In this document: piece by piece, positions 52,960 to 62,549 of the stretch
Position numbering within the stretch: the stretch's first letter is position 1
How the letters are laid out: each line of letters starts with the position of its first letter
From: TMP-86 sp039807285
Lineage (GTDB): Bacteria; Pseudomonadota; Gammaproteobacteria; Steroidobacterales; Steroidobacteraceae
Reading direction: 5' to 3'
Length of the DNA stretch: 64,000 nt
Assembly: GCA_044226785.1 (NCBI GenBank)
Contig: JBGAGK010000020.1
Location: forward strand, 1 to 64,000
The notes under the pieces: model-generated
Databases searched by the model: none
The model's input: the letters and a program-made list of their open reading frames with translations, nothing else
What the model was told of the DNA's origin: nothing
Translations under genes and position numbers: made by a program

Positions 52960-54032
52960 TGGGCCGCGGCTTCCTGAAGACGAGACTGGAAATCGCGCAT
53001 TTCCTCGCGCAACTGACCTGCCTTGAGTGGGGTCAGTGGCTCTCCATGTTCATCCTGGACTGTGCCCGCCAGGTCCATTGCAATCTGGCGCGCACCACCC
53101 AGCATCTCTTCCAGAGCCTCGACTGGCCGCATCGGGCCCGGCAATACGGCAAAGATCGACAGGCCGGGAAATGTCTGCCCGGACATGCGGGCCGGGTCGA
53201 AACTTCCGGGCTCGATGAGGCTCGCAACGTGGAAAATTGTCCGCCCGTCCTCATGAAGACGATGAAACACGCCGTAGCGGCCATGCACGAGGTCCGAGCC
53301 TGCCAGTGCCGCGGCCACATCCTCACCCGCCCAGCCTTCCTCGGCCAGTGCCAGAACACGTACGGACACGATCTTTTGCAACTGAACGGGCCTGGGGTTA
53401 TCGGCCTTGACCCGTGCAAATCGGCCGCTCGTATCGGTGCGAGGCAGGCTGCGCGGTTCCCGTCGCGAAAACCGCCCGCTGATCAGATGAGTCTCCGGTA
53501 CGGCGGGCGGAGCATCCCTCGCGGTACCGTTGGACTCAGAGACGGGATTCGATGAAGTCACGGAACGATCCGTGGATCCCGAATCGCGCTCCGCGGAGGT
53601 TCCCGGAATTTCCGGCCCCTCACGCAACGCATCCCCGCTTCCAGGGAGATCATCGCCTGCATCTGCCATTTCAGACAGGGGAATTTCCGGCATGGCGTCC
53701 CGGGAGCCCAGGGGAAACAATTGAACAGGCTCGATACGCTCAGGAATCGATGAGAGCACAGGTATGTCCAGACCCTTGCCAGCCACAATGGGAACATCCT
53801 GGCTGATCCTGAGAGCTCCAAACGGCGGAATGGACGGCTCACGTCGGATCGCCATGGAGTCTGGTTGTGGCGGCGCCGGAGTCACCGGCAGATCACTGCC
53901 GGTTCCCGCCGGATCGCTCATGGTCTGCAGCGCCGGACCCCGCGCCTGCCGCAGCCCACGTCGACCGGACCACCAGATGCCAAGCCACAGCAGCATCCCC
54001 AATCCGAGCAGTATCCAGCGGAACCCGACCAA
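52956..54032 (-). CDS. zipA: Cell division protein ZipA
   Basis: This 358-residue division protein anchors FtsZ to the inner membrane. An N-terminal membrane segment (WILLGLGMLLWLGIWW) is followed by a basic patch, a long Pro/Ser/Asp linker (residues 35-215) and the C-terminal FtsZ-binding domain (VSVRVLALAEEGWAGEDVAA, GMFHRLHEDG-like VFHRLHEDGRT, and EMLGGARQIAMDLAG). The start is TTG 54032, 18 bases after smc. ZipA is restricted to gammaproteobacteria, which supports the taxonomic call. Confidence 0.93.
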   Translation of the reverse strand: MVGFRWILLGLGMLLWLGIWWSGRRGLRQARGPALQTMSDPAGTGSDLPVTPAPPQPDSMAIRREPSIPPFGALRISQDVPIVAGKGLDIPVLSSIPERIEPVQLFPLGSRDAMPEIPLSEMADAGDDLPGSGDALREGPEIPGTSAERDSGSTDRSVTSSNPVSESNGTARDAPPAVPETHLISGRFSRREPRSLPRTDTSGRFARVKADNPRPVQLQKIVSVRVLALAEEGWAGEDVAAALAGSDLVHGRYGVFHRLHEDGRTIFHVASLIEPGSFDPARMSGQTFPGLSIFAVLPGPMRPVEALEEMLGGARQIAMDLAGTVQDEHGEPLTPLKAGQLREEMRDFQSRLQEAAAQ

Positions 54033-54050
54033 GTTTCGGCCCTTGCGGTG

Positions 54051-57000
54051 TCAGCTTGCAGCCATGCGCACGGCCTCATCCACATCCACGGCAACCATGC
54101 GGGACACACCCGGCTCGTGCATGGTGACACCTACGAGTTGTGAAGCCAGTTCCATTGTACTCTTGTTGTGCGTGATGAAGACAAACTGGACGCTCCGCGA
54201 CATCTCACGCACGATGTCGCAGAAGCGGCCCACATTGTTCTCGTCGAGAGGCGCGTCCACCTCATCCAGCAGGCAGAAGGGCGCCGGGTTCAGGTCGAAT
54301 ATTGCAAAGACCAGCGCGACTGCCGTCAGGGCCTTCTCGCCGCCCGACAATTGACTGATGGTGACATTTCGCTTGCCCGGTGGCCGGGCCATCACGGCAA
54401 CTCCGGATGCCAGAGTGTCTTCACCCACCAGTTCCAGATAGGCATGACCACCGCCAAACAGGCGCGGAAACTTCTCCTTCAGGCCGGCATTGACCCGGTC
54501 GAATGTATCCTGGAAGCGCGCCCGGGTTTCACGATCGATCTTGCGCATGGCCGATTCGAGCATTTCCAGCGCGTCAGTCAGATCCTTGTTCTGGCGATCC
54601 AGGTACTCCTTTCGCTCGGACTGCTCCTTGAACTCATCGATGGCTGCCAGGTTGACCTGTCCCAGACGCTCGATTCTTCCGCTGGTTTCACCCAGATTCG
54701 TTTCCCAGGCCTCGATTGCCGCATCAGCTGGAAGCTGGATGAGGATGCTGTCCAGGTCGAAACGGGTGCCGGCGAATTGCTCCGCCAGGCCCTCGCGCCG
54801 GACATGCAGCTCCTGCGCTGCCAGTCGCGCCGCCTCCATGGATTCCCGGCACGATTCCAGCCGGGCCTCGGCCTGCACCCGCTCCGCATCCCGTTCGCGC
54901 AGTGCAAGTTCACGTTCCTCGAGAGCCACCCGGGCTGCCCGCAATTCCCCCTCCACCGCCAGTCGCTGCTGCAGAAGCCGGGAAAGCTCTGATTGCAATT
55001 GCAGCAGCGGGGCATGACTCTGCTCGATCTGCGCCGAAAGATCCGCATCGCGGTTCCGCACCGCAAACACCTGCTGCGCAACTCGTTCCTGGGAAGTGAC
55101 CAGCGAATCATGGGATGAGCGCCGCGATTCGAACTGCACTGCCAGCTCACGCGCATGAGTCTGCGATTCGTAAGAAGCCTGCCGGGCATCATTGAGGGAT
55201 TCCCGCAGCCGATCGCGTTCGCCCTCCAGCACCTGACGCTGCGGCTCGAGTGCGGCGAGTGCATCGATCCCCAGCTGCAGTCGTGCCCGCGAGGACCGCA
55301 GCTGCTCATCCGTCCTTGTCAACTCCTCACGCAGGTCCGTCTGGCGGGCCGTGAATTCCTCCAGCCGGAGTGCCGCATCGCGCGCGCGCGCCTGCGCTCC
55401 CTCGAGCCGGCCACGGTGATCCACATGTTCACGATGCAGCCGATTGACCTGCTGCTGCAGTTGCTCACGCCTGTCTTCACATTGCTGCACCTCCTCGCGG
55501 CACTGCTCGACCGAACGCTCCATTGACTGCACTTGCCCGGCCAGATGCGTGACGCGCTGGCGTGTCTCCCGGAGCGACTCTTCACGTTCGATGACGCCGG
55601 CGCCCGGATCGTGATCCCGCGACAGACGAAGCCAGTCGCGCCCCAGCCAGACGCCGTCCCGCGTCACGACCGATTCACCATCCGCAAGAGATGCGCGCAG
55701 CGCGAGGGCGTCACGCAGACCTTCAGCCGTTCTCACCCGGGCCAGCATGTCCCGCAAGGCAGTGGCACCACTCACCTGGGACAGGAGGGACTGCGCCGGG
55801 ACACCCGCAGGCCCTTCCTGGTTGACCACCAGAGCCAGCTGGCCTCCATCGAAGTCTTCGAGCAGGGCTTCCACCGAATCAAGCCCATCGACGCAAACCG
55901 CCTGCAGATAGGAGCCAAGAACCGTCTCGACCGCGCGCTCCCAGCCGCGGGTCACACGCATCTGCTGTGCCAGTCTTGGCAGTTGATCCATCGAACGTGC
56001 CGCGAGCCACTGCCTGATCTTGCCGCCCGTCTGTCCCAGCGCAGCCTGCTGCAGTGCTTCCAGCGAGACCAGTGCCCCCTTGGCTTCCTGCCATTGCGTT
56101 CGAGCCTGCTGGAGCGCAGACATGCGCTCCCGCTCCTGCTCACGCTTGCGGGTCAGCTCGGCCAGCAGGTCCTGAAGGTCGGACGCAGCCTGGCGGCCGG
56201 CTTCACGGGTGCCGGATTCACGCAGGGCCAGATCTTCCAGATCAGCTTCGGGCCGGTTGCCATTGAGGCTTGCCAGTTCGGCCTCAATGCGGTCGCGCTG
56301 CACCAGCAGTCGGCGCTCCTGGTCTTCCAGCTGTTCGATTCGCGCCTTTTCGACCAGGGTTTCACGCTGCGCATGTGCATGAGCCTGCGCATGCTGGTCC
56401 CAGCCATGCTGCCAGCTGGCCAATGCCTGTTCTGCCAGATCCCTTGCATGCGCGCTTTCCCCTTCCAGTCTTTCCGCCGATTCGCGTCGCGGCGCCAGAT
56501 CAGCAATCTCCCGCGCCAGCGCGGCAAGCTGGATCTGATCCCTTTCCTCGACCTGCGCAAGTTCGGACAGCTGCTCACTGCATTGCTGCTGTTCCGTCCG
56601 AAGGCGCTGCTGCAGATCGCGCGCATGAGCAATGCTCTGCTCCACCCGGCTGACCTGCGCCCCGGCATCGTAATAACGCCCCTGTACTGCGTTCAGGCTG
56701 TCACTCAGTGTCGATTGTTCCGATCGGGCGCGCTCGATCTCCGCTTCGACAGAACGCAACTCCGCCAGTGCTGCCTGAAGGGAAGTCTCGCGTTGCGCCA
56801 CGCTTGCATCGGCGGATTCAGCTTCCTTGTCGAGTCCCCTCATGCGCAGCACCAGAAGCTCCGCCTGGAGCTTGCGCTCCTCATCCTTCAGGGTCTGATA
56901 GCGCCGCGCCGTGGCGGCCTGGCGCTGCAGATGGCGTATCTGCCGATCGACTTCCTCACGGACATCGGTGAGGCGTTCGAGATTCTCGCGGGTGTGCGAT

Positions 57001-57551
57001 ATCCGGTTCTCGGTCTCCTTGCGGCGCTCCTTGTAACGGGAGATGCCTGCGGCCTCCTCGAGGAATGCACGCAGATCGTCGGGTCTGGCCTCGATGACCC
57101 GCGAAATCATGCCCTGTTCGATGATGGCGTAACTGCGTGAGCCGAGTCCGGTGCCGAGAAACAGCTGGGTGATGTCCTTGCGCCGTACCTTGATCCCGTT
57201 GATGAAGTAATCCGAGGTGCCATCCCGGCTCACAGAGCGACGCAAGGACACTTCGTTGTAATTCGCGTACGCTCCACCCAGCTTGCCCTCACTGTTGTCG
57301 AACACCAGTTCGACCGATGCGCTGCCCAGGGGCTTGCGCGTCGATGAGCCATTGAAGATGACATCGGCCATCGAGTCACCACGCAGGTGCTTGGCCGAGA
57401 TTTCCCCCATGACCCAGCGGACTGCATCGATGATATTGGACTTCCCGCAGCCGTTCGGCCCCACCACCCCGGTGAGGCTGCTCGGAAAAGTCACGGTGGT
57501 GGGATCCACGAACGACTTGAATCCCGCGATCTTGAGTTTGATCAGGCGCAT
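54051..57551 (-). CDS. smc: Chromosome partition protein SMC
   Basis: This 1166-residue structural-maintenance-of-chromosomes ATPase has Walker A GPNGCGKSNI, about 350-residue coiled coils on each side of the hinge (about 500-670, with AICVDGLDSVEALLEDF-like AVCVDGLDSVEALLEDF), the ABC signature LSGGEKALTAVAL and Walker B PFCLLDEVDAPLDENN. With ScpA and ScpB (44334-45239 and 43615-44337) it forms the condensin-type complex. This genome has SMC rather than MukB. It is followed by zipA and ligA, a common order. Confidence 0.98.
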   Translation of the reverse strand: MRLIKLKIAGFKSFVDPTTVTFPSSLTGVVGPNGCGKSNIIDAVRWVMGEISAKHLRGDSMADVIFNGSSTRKPLGSASVELVFDNSEGKLGGAYANYNEVSLRRSVSRDGTSDYFINGIKVRRKDITQLFLGTGLGSRSYAIIEQGMISRVIEARPDDLRAFLEEAAGISRYKERRKETENRISHTRENLERLTDVREEVDRQIRHLQRQAATARRYQTLKDEERKLQAELLVLRMRGLDKEAESADASVAQRETSLQAALAELRSVEAEIERARSEQSTLSDSLNAVQGRYYDAGAQVSRVEQSIAHARDLQQRLRTEQQQCSEQLSELAQVEERDQIQLAALAREIADLAPRRESAERLEGESAHARDLAEQALASWQHGWDQHAQAHAHAQRETLVEKARIEQLEDQERRLLVQRDRIEAELASLNGNRPEADLEDLALRESGTREAGRQAASDLQDLLAELTRKREQERERMSALQQARTQWQEAKGALVSLEALQQAALGQTGGKIRQWLAARSMDQLPRLAQQMRVTRGWERAVETVLGSYLQAVCVDGLDSVEALLEDFDGGQLALVVNQEGPAGVPAQSLLSQVSGATALRDMLARVRTAEGLRDALALRASLADGESVVTRDGVWLGRDWLRLSRDHDPGAGVIEREESLRETRQRVTHLAGQVQSMERSVEQCREEVQQCEDRREQLQQQVNRLHREHVDHRGRLEGAQARARDAALRLEEFTARQTDLREELTRTDEQLRSSRARLQLGIDALAALEPQRQVLEGERDRLRESLNDARQASYESQTHARELAVQFESRRSSHDSLVTSQERVAQQVFAVRNRDADLSAQIEQSHAPLLQLQSELSRLLQQRLAVEGELRAARVALEERELALRERDAERVQAEARLESCRESMEAARLAAQELHVRREGLAEQFAGTRFDLDSILIQLPADAAIEAWETNLGETSGRIERLGQVNLAAIDEFKEQSERKEYLDRQNKDLTDALEMLESAMRKIDRETRARFQDTFDRVNAGLKEKFPRLFGGGHAYLELVGEDTLASGVAVMARPPGKRNVTISQLSGGEKALTAVALVFAIFDLNPAPFCLLDEVDAPLDENNVGRFCDIVREMSRSVQFVFITHNKSTMELASQLVGVTMHEPGVSRMVAVDVDEAVRMAAS

Positions 57552-57640
57552 CGAGATGGGTGACCTTGAATTGAAATGCGGCGAGCGCGACTGCGATTAG
57601 TGTAAAGTAAACAGTTCTCAGGTAAACCCCTGCAACCAAC

Positions 57641-58027
57641 GTGACCAGACCTGGCACAGATCTCGAAACCTTCCCGAATCCAGCGCCGGAGCGTGACTAC
57701 ACGATCCGGATGAGCATTCCGGAATTCACCTGCCTGTGCCCCAAGACTGGCCAGCCGGACTTCGCGACCCTGGACATCGAATACGTTCCGGACCGGATCT
57801 GCCTGGAGCTGAAATCCTTGAAGCTGTATGTCTGGTCGTACCGCGACCGGGGTGCCTTTCACGAGGCAGTCAGCAATGAAATCCTCGGCAGGCTGGCATC
57901 GGTGACCAACCCCAGATTCATGCGGCTCACCGCCCGTTTCAATGTGCGCGGCGGAATTTGCACCACGGTGGTGGTGGAGCACCGGCAGCCATCCTGGCAG
58001 ACGCCGGCACCGGTCAGGCTGCCATAA
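57641..58027 (+). CDS. queF: 7-cyano-7-deazaguanine reductase (preQ0 reductase)
   Basis: This 128-residue type I QueF converts preQ0 to preQ1 with NADPH in queuosine biosynthesis. LETFPNPAPERDY is the usual opening, and the catalytic Cys lies in PEFTCLCPKTGQPDFATL. LKLYVWSYRDRGAFHEAVSN and ARFNVRGGICTTV complete the T-fold. The GTG start at 57641 gives a typical N-terminus. It is divergent from smc. No preQ1 riboswitch was recognised upstream. Confidence 0.95.
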   Translation: MTRPGTDLETFPNPAPERDYTIRMSIPEFTCLCPKTGQPDFATLDIEYVPDRICLELKSLKLYVWSYRDRGAFHEAVSNEILGRLASVTNPRFMRLTARFNVRGGICTTVVVEHRQPSWQTPAPVRLP

Positions 58028-58136
58028 TTCTCCAACTTATCAAAAGCTTGTATGCGTCCCGCCGCGGCCCTGTACAGGCTGGCCTGCGTCGGTATAATCG
58101 CGCGCTTTCCGGAAGGATCGCGGCGGGAAGGCCCAT

Positions 58137-58958
58137 ATGCCCACGAAAAAGCCCAGCAGACCTGTGAAGAAGGCAGCGCGTACATCGACGACAAGGAAGT
58201 CTGCAAACGCCAGGACGGCAAGTGTACGGAAACAGACGAAGCCTGCGGCCAGCCCGGTCAAGGTCCGTACGCAGGCCTCGAAGGGCGCTTCCAGACCCGT
58301 TGCGCGGACAGCGGCCAGGAACGCGCCCAGACAGAAGGTCCGCAAGACAGCGCCTGCGGCGCCCGCCCCGAAGCCGGCAGTTGCGAAGCCGGTCGCAGCT
58401 GCCCGTGCCGCCGCTGCACAGGAGCACACCGCCTCATCGATGAAGTTCGATCCCCGCCCGATGTTCGTGCGGGCATCCGTCGAGGAAGAATCCGACATCG
58501 AATCCGGAGCACCTGCAAGCCTGCTGGCAGGCCCGCGCAACGTCACGCCATACATTGCGAAGCGTGGCGAGCAGTACATGAGCAAGGAGCAACTCGATCA
58601 TTTCGCGCAAATCCTGAAGAGCTGGAAGCGCGATCTCATGGTCGAAGTGGACCGCACCGTATTGCACATGAAGGATGAGGCGGCCAATTTTCCGGATCCG
58701 AATGATCGCGCAACGCAGGAAGAGGAATTCAGCCTTGAACTGCGGACCCGTGACCGGGAACGCAAGCTGATCCGGAAGATCGACGATGCGATCAAGCGCA
58801 TCGAGGACGGCTCCTACGGCTATTGCCTGGAAACAGGCGAGGAAATCGGAATCAAACGCCTTGAAGCAAGGCCGGTGGCCACCTTGTCGGTCGAGGCCCA
58901 GGAACGGCGCGAGCGCCGTGAAAAGCAATACGGCGACCGCGACGACCGTTATCGCTGA
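58137..58958 (+). CDS. dksA: DksA homologue with basic N-terminal tail and no Cys4 zinc finger
   Basis: This 273-residue protein of the DksA/TraR family binds RNA polymerase in the secondary channel with ppGpp. Residues 1-105 are a Lys/Ala/Pro/Arg-rich tail like histone H1-like proteins. Residues 125-235 form the coiled coil with the active tip in PDPNDRATQEEEFSLELRTR (D-x-x-D-x-A kept). The zinc-finger Cys are mostly lost: CLET stands for CxxC and SVEA for the second pair. A Zn-independent DksA, as known for Pseudomonas DksA2, is likely. It overlaps gluQ by 41 bases. Confidence 0.9.
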   Translation: MPTKKPSRPVKKAARTSTTRKSANARTASVRKQTKPAASPVKVRTQASKGASRPVARTAARNAPRQKVRKTAPAAPAPKPAVAKPVAAARAAAAQEHTASSMKFDPRPMFVRASVEEESDIESGAPASLLAGPRNVTPYIAKRGEQYMSKEQLDHFAQILKSWKRDLMVEVDRTVLHMKDEAANFPDPNDRATQEEEFSLELRTRDRERKLIRKIDDAIKRIEDGSYGYCLETGEEIGIKRLEARPVATLSVEAQERRERREKQYGDRDDRYR

Positions 58959-59829
58959 AAGGCCCTACGTCGGGAGATTTGCACCATCTCCCACCGGTGA
59001 CCTGCATCTGGGGTCACTTTTTACCGCAGTTGCCAGCTTTCTCGATGCGCGCAGTGTCGGTGGTCGCTGGCTGCTGCGGATTGAGGATCTGGACACTGCT
59101 CGCGAGGTGCCGGGCGCCACTGACCGGATCCTGCGCTGTCTGGAACGGTTCGGTCTGTATTGGGATGGCACACCCCTTCGGCAGCGAGGACGCGAGTCAG
59201 CATATCGTGAGGCTCTGGGACAGCTCCACGACCGCGGCTACCTGTATCCGTGCAGCTGTTCCAGACAGCAACTGAAAGGACATTCAATCTACCCGGGCAT
59301 CTGCCGGTCCCGGCCGCCGGAAGATGTGGCGAATGCCGCGCTTCGCTTTCGGCTGCACCGGCAGGTCATGCGATTCACGGACGAAGTCCAGGGTGCGATC
59401 GAGCAGGACCCGGCGCTGTCATTCGGGGATTTCATCGTGGCCCGGCGTGACGGCATCACTGCCTACATGCTGGCAGTCGTTGTCGATGACGCTGCGCAGG
59501 GAATTTCCCATGTGGTGCGCGGAGCTGACCTGCTCGACAGCACCTTGCCTCAAGTGCAACTGCAGCGGGCATTGGGGCTGCCGCAGCCGGTTTATGCCCA
59601 TGTGCCCTTGCTGGTGGAACAGGGCGGCGGCAAGCTTGCCAAATCCGTCCGCAGCATGGCCCTCGCCAGGGGAGATCCGGCCAGGCTGCTGCATGCAGTG
59701 CTCGCCAGCCTGCGCCAGGCCCCCCCGGACGAGCTTGTGAACAGCGCACCGCCCACAATCCTCCAGTGGGCGCTGAAGCATTGGCGGCTCCAGGCTGTCG
59801 AGGCGCGGCGCGAACTGGAGGCGCCGTAA
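58918..59829 (+). CDS. gluQ: Glutamyl-Q tRNA(Asp) synthetase
   Basis: This 303-residue truncated glutamyl-tRNA synthetase adds glutamate to queuosine in tRNA-Asp. GRFAPSPTGDLHLGSL is the HIGH-type motif, RIEDLDTAREV the Glu site, and YPCSCSRQQLKGHSIYPGIC holds the zinc ligands. KLAKSVRS replaces KMSKS and is normal here. The GTG at 58918 lies inside dksA; this gives an N-terminus MKSNTATATTVIAERP. It belongs to the same queuosine pathway as queF, one gene upstream of dksA. Confidence 0.95.
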   Translation: MKSNTATATTVIAERPYVGRFAPSPTGDLHLGSLFTAVASFLDARSVGGRWLLRIEDLDTAREVPGATDRILRCLERFGLYWDGTPLRQRGRESAYREALGQLHDRGYLYPCSCSRQQLKGHSIYPGICRSRPPEDVANAALRFRLHRQVMRFTDEVQGAIEQDPALSFGDFIVARRDGITAYMLAVVVDDAAQGISHVVRGADLLDSTLPQVQLQRALGLPQPVYAHVPLLVEQGGGKLAKSVRSMALARGDPARLLHAVLASLRQAPPDELVNSAPPTILQWALKHWRLQAVEARRELEAP

Positions 59830-59994
59830 TCGGCGGGCACTCGGGAACGGTTGCGTCAGACTCCCTTTGCGCTATTCTTGTCGCACTGCAAACCGTGATC
59901 TGCCGTCAATCCGCAGATCAGCCGGACGCGGTGAGACCAGGGTGGGCACGTCCGCCAAGGCGACCCATGGATCACCTCCAGCGAGGAGCCGAAC

Positions 59995-60327
59995 ATGAGC
60001 GAACCGCGAGTGATCAAGAAGTACCCGAACCGTCGGCTGTATGACACATTCGAAAGCCGCTACATCACGCTGGCCGAGATCAGGCGCCTGGTCGTCGAGA
60101 GAACAGCGTTCGTGGTCATTGACAAGAAGCAGGGCCACGAGATCACCCGAAGCATTCTCCTGCAGGTCATCTCCGAGGACGAGCAGCATGGCGTGCCCGC
60201 CCTGACCCAGGAATTCCTGGCCAGTGTCATCCGCATCCAGGCAGATGAGGCGCGAGCGCAGGTCGCGCGACACATCGAGCAGGCGGTACACAACTTCACG
60301 GCGCAACAGCCGCGAACCGCCTCCTGA
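59995..60327 (+). CDS. phaR: Polyhydroxyalkanoate synthesis repressor PhaR, short form
   Basis: This 110-residue protein has the PHB/PHA accumulation regulator DNA-binding domain: RVIKKYPNRRLYDTFESRYI, then TLAEIRRLVVERTAFVVIDK. The second domain follows with LLQVISEDEQHGVPALTQEF. The C-terminus is shorter than many PhaR proteins. It would sense PHA granules and repress phasin or synthase genes. None of these is in the window. The ATG has GAGGAG upstream at 59983-59988. Confidence 0.88.
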   Translation: MSEPRVIKKYPNRRLYDTFESRYITLAEIRRLVVERTAFVVIDKKQGHEITRSILLQVISEDEQHGVPALTQEFLASVIRIQADEARAQVARHIEQAVHNFTAQQPRTAS

Positions 60328-60340
60328 CCCGTGTGGGCCG

Positions 60341-60364
60341 AATCCGGAGGCGACCCGCCGGATT
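60341..60364. terminator. Hairpin between convergent phaR and pnp
   Basis: AATCCGG at 60341-60347 pairs with CCGGATT at 60358-60364 around 10 bases, in the 46-base gap between the two stop codons. It is a candidate bidirectional terminator. Confidence 0.5.
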
Positions 60365-60373
60365 ACCGAAGAC

Positions 60374-62461
60374 TCAGGTGACCTCGATGTTTCGCATGGA
60401 CAGGCGCACCCGCCCCTGGCGATCCACCTCGAGCACCCGCACCCGCACGACATCGCCCTCCTTGAGCTTGTCCCCCACGCGCTCGACACGCTCCTCGGAA
60501 ATCTGCGATATGTGCACCAGACCGTCACGGCCCGGCAGGATCGTGACGAAGGCACCAAAGTCCATCAAGCGCGCGACGCGACCCTCATAGATCCGACCGA
60601 CCTCAACGTCTGCGGTGATCAGTTCGATACGCCGCTGCGCTTCGCGTCCGGCCGGCCCCTGCACCGAGGCGATCTTGACGGTACCGTCGTTTTCGATGTC
60701 GATGGATGTGCCCGTCTCCTCCGTGATCTGTCGAATCACCGCGCCGCCCTTGCCGATGACGTCCCGGATCTTTTCGGGATCGATCTTGAGCGTGATGATG
60801 GTGGGCGCCCACTCGGACATGCTGTCACGCGGTTTCGCCAGAACCTTGTTCATCTCACCCAGGATGTGCAGACGCCCTTCCCTCGCCTGGTCCAGCGCAA
60901 CCTTCATGATCTCGCGCGTGATGCTGGTGATCTTGATGTCCATCTGCAGGGCCGTGACTCCCTCCCGGGTTCCTGCAACCTTGAAATCCATGTCGCCCAG
61001 ATGATCCTCGTCACCCAGGATGTCCGTCAGCACTGCAAAACGTTCCCCTTCCTTGACAAGACCCATGGCGACACCTGCCACCGGCGCCGCGATCGGAACT
61101 CCAGCGTCCATCAGCGACAGGCTCGTACCGCATACCGAGGCCATGGAGCTTGATCCATTGGACTCGAAGATCTCCGAGACCACCCGGATCACGTATGGGA
61201 ACTTTTCAGCACCCGGCATGACCGCCTTGACTCCGCGCTTGGCGAGATTGCCATGCCCGATTTCACGACGCTTGGGCGAGCCGACCATGCCTGTCTCGCC
61301 TACACAGAAAGGCGGGAAATTGTAATGCAGCATGAACGGTTCCTTCCGTTCACCGGTCAGACCGTCGATGATCTGCGCATCGCGCCCCGTGCCCAATGTG
61401 GTGACAACCATTGCCTGTGTTTCGCCGCGCGTGAACAACGCTGAGCCATGGGTTCGCGCCAGCACTCCCGTGCGAATGCTGATGGGGCGCACGGTGCGGG
61501 TATCGCGGCCGTCGATCCGGGGTTGGCCGCTCAGAATCCTGTCGCGCACCAACCGGTACTCCAGGTTGAAGAACTCGCCGCCGACCTCTTCCGGGGTGAA
61601 TTGCGGATTGTCCCCGGCGCTCAAGGCCGCCAGCGTTGCCTGCTTGACCTCGGCGATGCGGGTATGGCGCTGCTGCTTTTCGGTAATGGCATAGGCCGCA
61701 GCAAGCTCCTTCGCGGCATGGGTTCCCACCGCCTGCTTCAGACTCGTGTTGGCCTCAGGTGCAACCCAGTCCCATTTCTGCTTGCCAGCCTCCGCCGCCA
61801 GCTCGCGGATGGCCCTGATCGCCACCTGCATCTGTTCGTGCCCGAACATGACGGCGCCGAGCATGACGTCCTCCGGCAGGCACTCTGCCTCGGACTCGAC
61901 CATCAGCACGCCCTCCTCGGTACCCGCGACCACCAGGTCCAGGCCAGACTCGGTCAATTGCGTGGCCGTTGGGTTAAGGACGTACTGGCCCTTGATGTAA
62001 CCGACCCTTGCGGCACCGACCGGCCCCATGAACGGCAAGCCGGAAAGCGCCAGCGCTGCCGACGCTCCGATGACTGCGGGCACATCGGGATCGACTTCGG
62101 TATTCACCGACAGCACGGTCGCGATGACCTGAACGTCGTTGTTGAAGCCTTCCGGGAAGAGTGGTCGGATGGGCCGGTCGATCAGGCGTGAGGTGAGCGT
62201 TTCCTTCTCGGTCGGCCGTCCCTCTCGTTTGAAGAATCCCCCGGGGATTCTGCCGGCCGCGTAGGTTTTTTCCTGGTAATTGACGGTGAGCGGGAAGAAG
62301 TCGCGCCCTGGAACTGCGGTTCGCTTGCCCACTGCTGTGACCAGGACCACGGTGTCGTTCATGCTGACCAGCACGGCTCCGTCGGCCTGACGGGCCATTT
62401 CTCCCGTTTCGATTGTCAGATCCGATTCTCCGAACCTGAATGTCTTCTTGATAGCTGCCAC
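60374..62461 (-). CDS. pnp: Polynucleotide phosphorylase
   Basis: This 695-residue phosphorolytic 3'-5' exoribonuclease works in mRNA decay. Two RNase PH cores are visible (first near residues 10-150 with GRIPGGFFKREGRPTEKE; second about 310-540 with ALFTRGETQAMVVTTLG and DILGDEDHLGDMDFKVAGT). A KH domain (IRDVIGKGGAVIRQI) and a C-terminal S1 domain (LMDFGAFVTILPGRDGLVH) follow. It starts at GTG 62461. The order rpsO-pnp is conserved. In E. coli the leader is cut by RNase III for self-control. The 88-base gap here has no obvious long stem. Confidence 0.98.
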   Translation of the reverse strand: MAAIKKTFRFGESDLTIETGEMARQADGAVLVSMNDTVVLVTAVGKRTAVPGRDFFPLTVNYQEKTYAAGRIPGGFFKREGRPTEKETLTSRLIDRPIRPLFPEGFNNDVQVIATVLSVNTEVDPDVPAVIGASAALALSGLPFMGPVGAARVGYIKGQYVLNPTATQLTESGLDLVVAGTEEGVLMVESEAECLPEDVMLGAVMFGHEQMQVAIRAIRELAAEAGKQKWDWVAPEANTSLKQAVGTHAAKELAAAYAITEKQQRHTRIAEVKQATLAALSAGDNPQFTPEEVGGEFFNLEYRLVRDRILSGQPRIDGRDTRTVRPISIRTGVLARTHGSALFTRGETQAMVVTTLGTGRDAQIIDGLTGERKEPFMLHYNFPPFCVGETGMVGSPKRREIGHGNLAKRGVKAVMPGAEKFPYVIRVVSEIFESNGSSSMASVCGTSLSLMDAGVPIAAPVAGVAMGLVKEGERFAVLTDILGDEDHLGDMDFKVAGTREGVTALQMDIKITSITREIMKVALDQAREGRLHILGEMNKVLAKPRDSMSEWAPTIITLKIDPEKIRDVIGKGGAVIRQITEETGTSIDIENDGTVKIASVQGPAGREAQRRIELITADVEVGRIYEGRVARLMDFGAFVTILPGRDGLVHISQISEERVERVGDKLKEGDVVRVRVLEVDRQGRVRLSMRNIEVT

Positions 62462-62549
62462 TTGACCTACCCCTTGAGGCTTGATTGCTCTAAATGCATG
62501 AAACGCGACGCATGCGGATGATGCGCCGCTGACGGACGTCCCGACCGGC

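Noticed and set aside
55533..57140. 535-codon plus-strand frame across smc
   Set aside because: Antisense shadow of the SMC coiled coil.
57552..57640. preQ1 riboswitch before queF
   Set aside because: The A-rich tail and pseudoknot arms of preQ1 riboswitches are not present.
58040..58585. 181-codon minus-strand frame across the DksA tail
   Set aside because: Shadow of the Ala/Lys/Pro-rich DksA N-terminus; no start signal.
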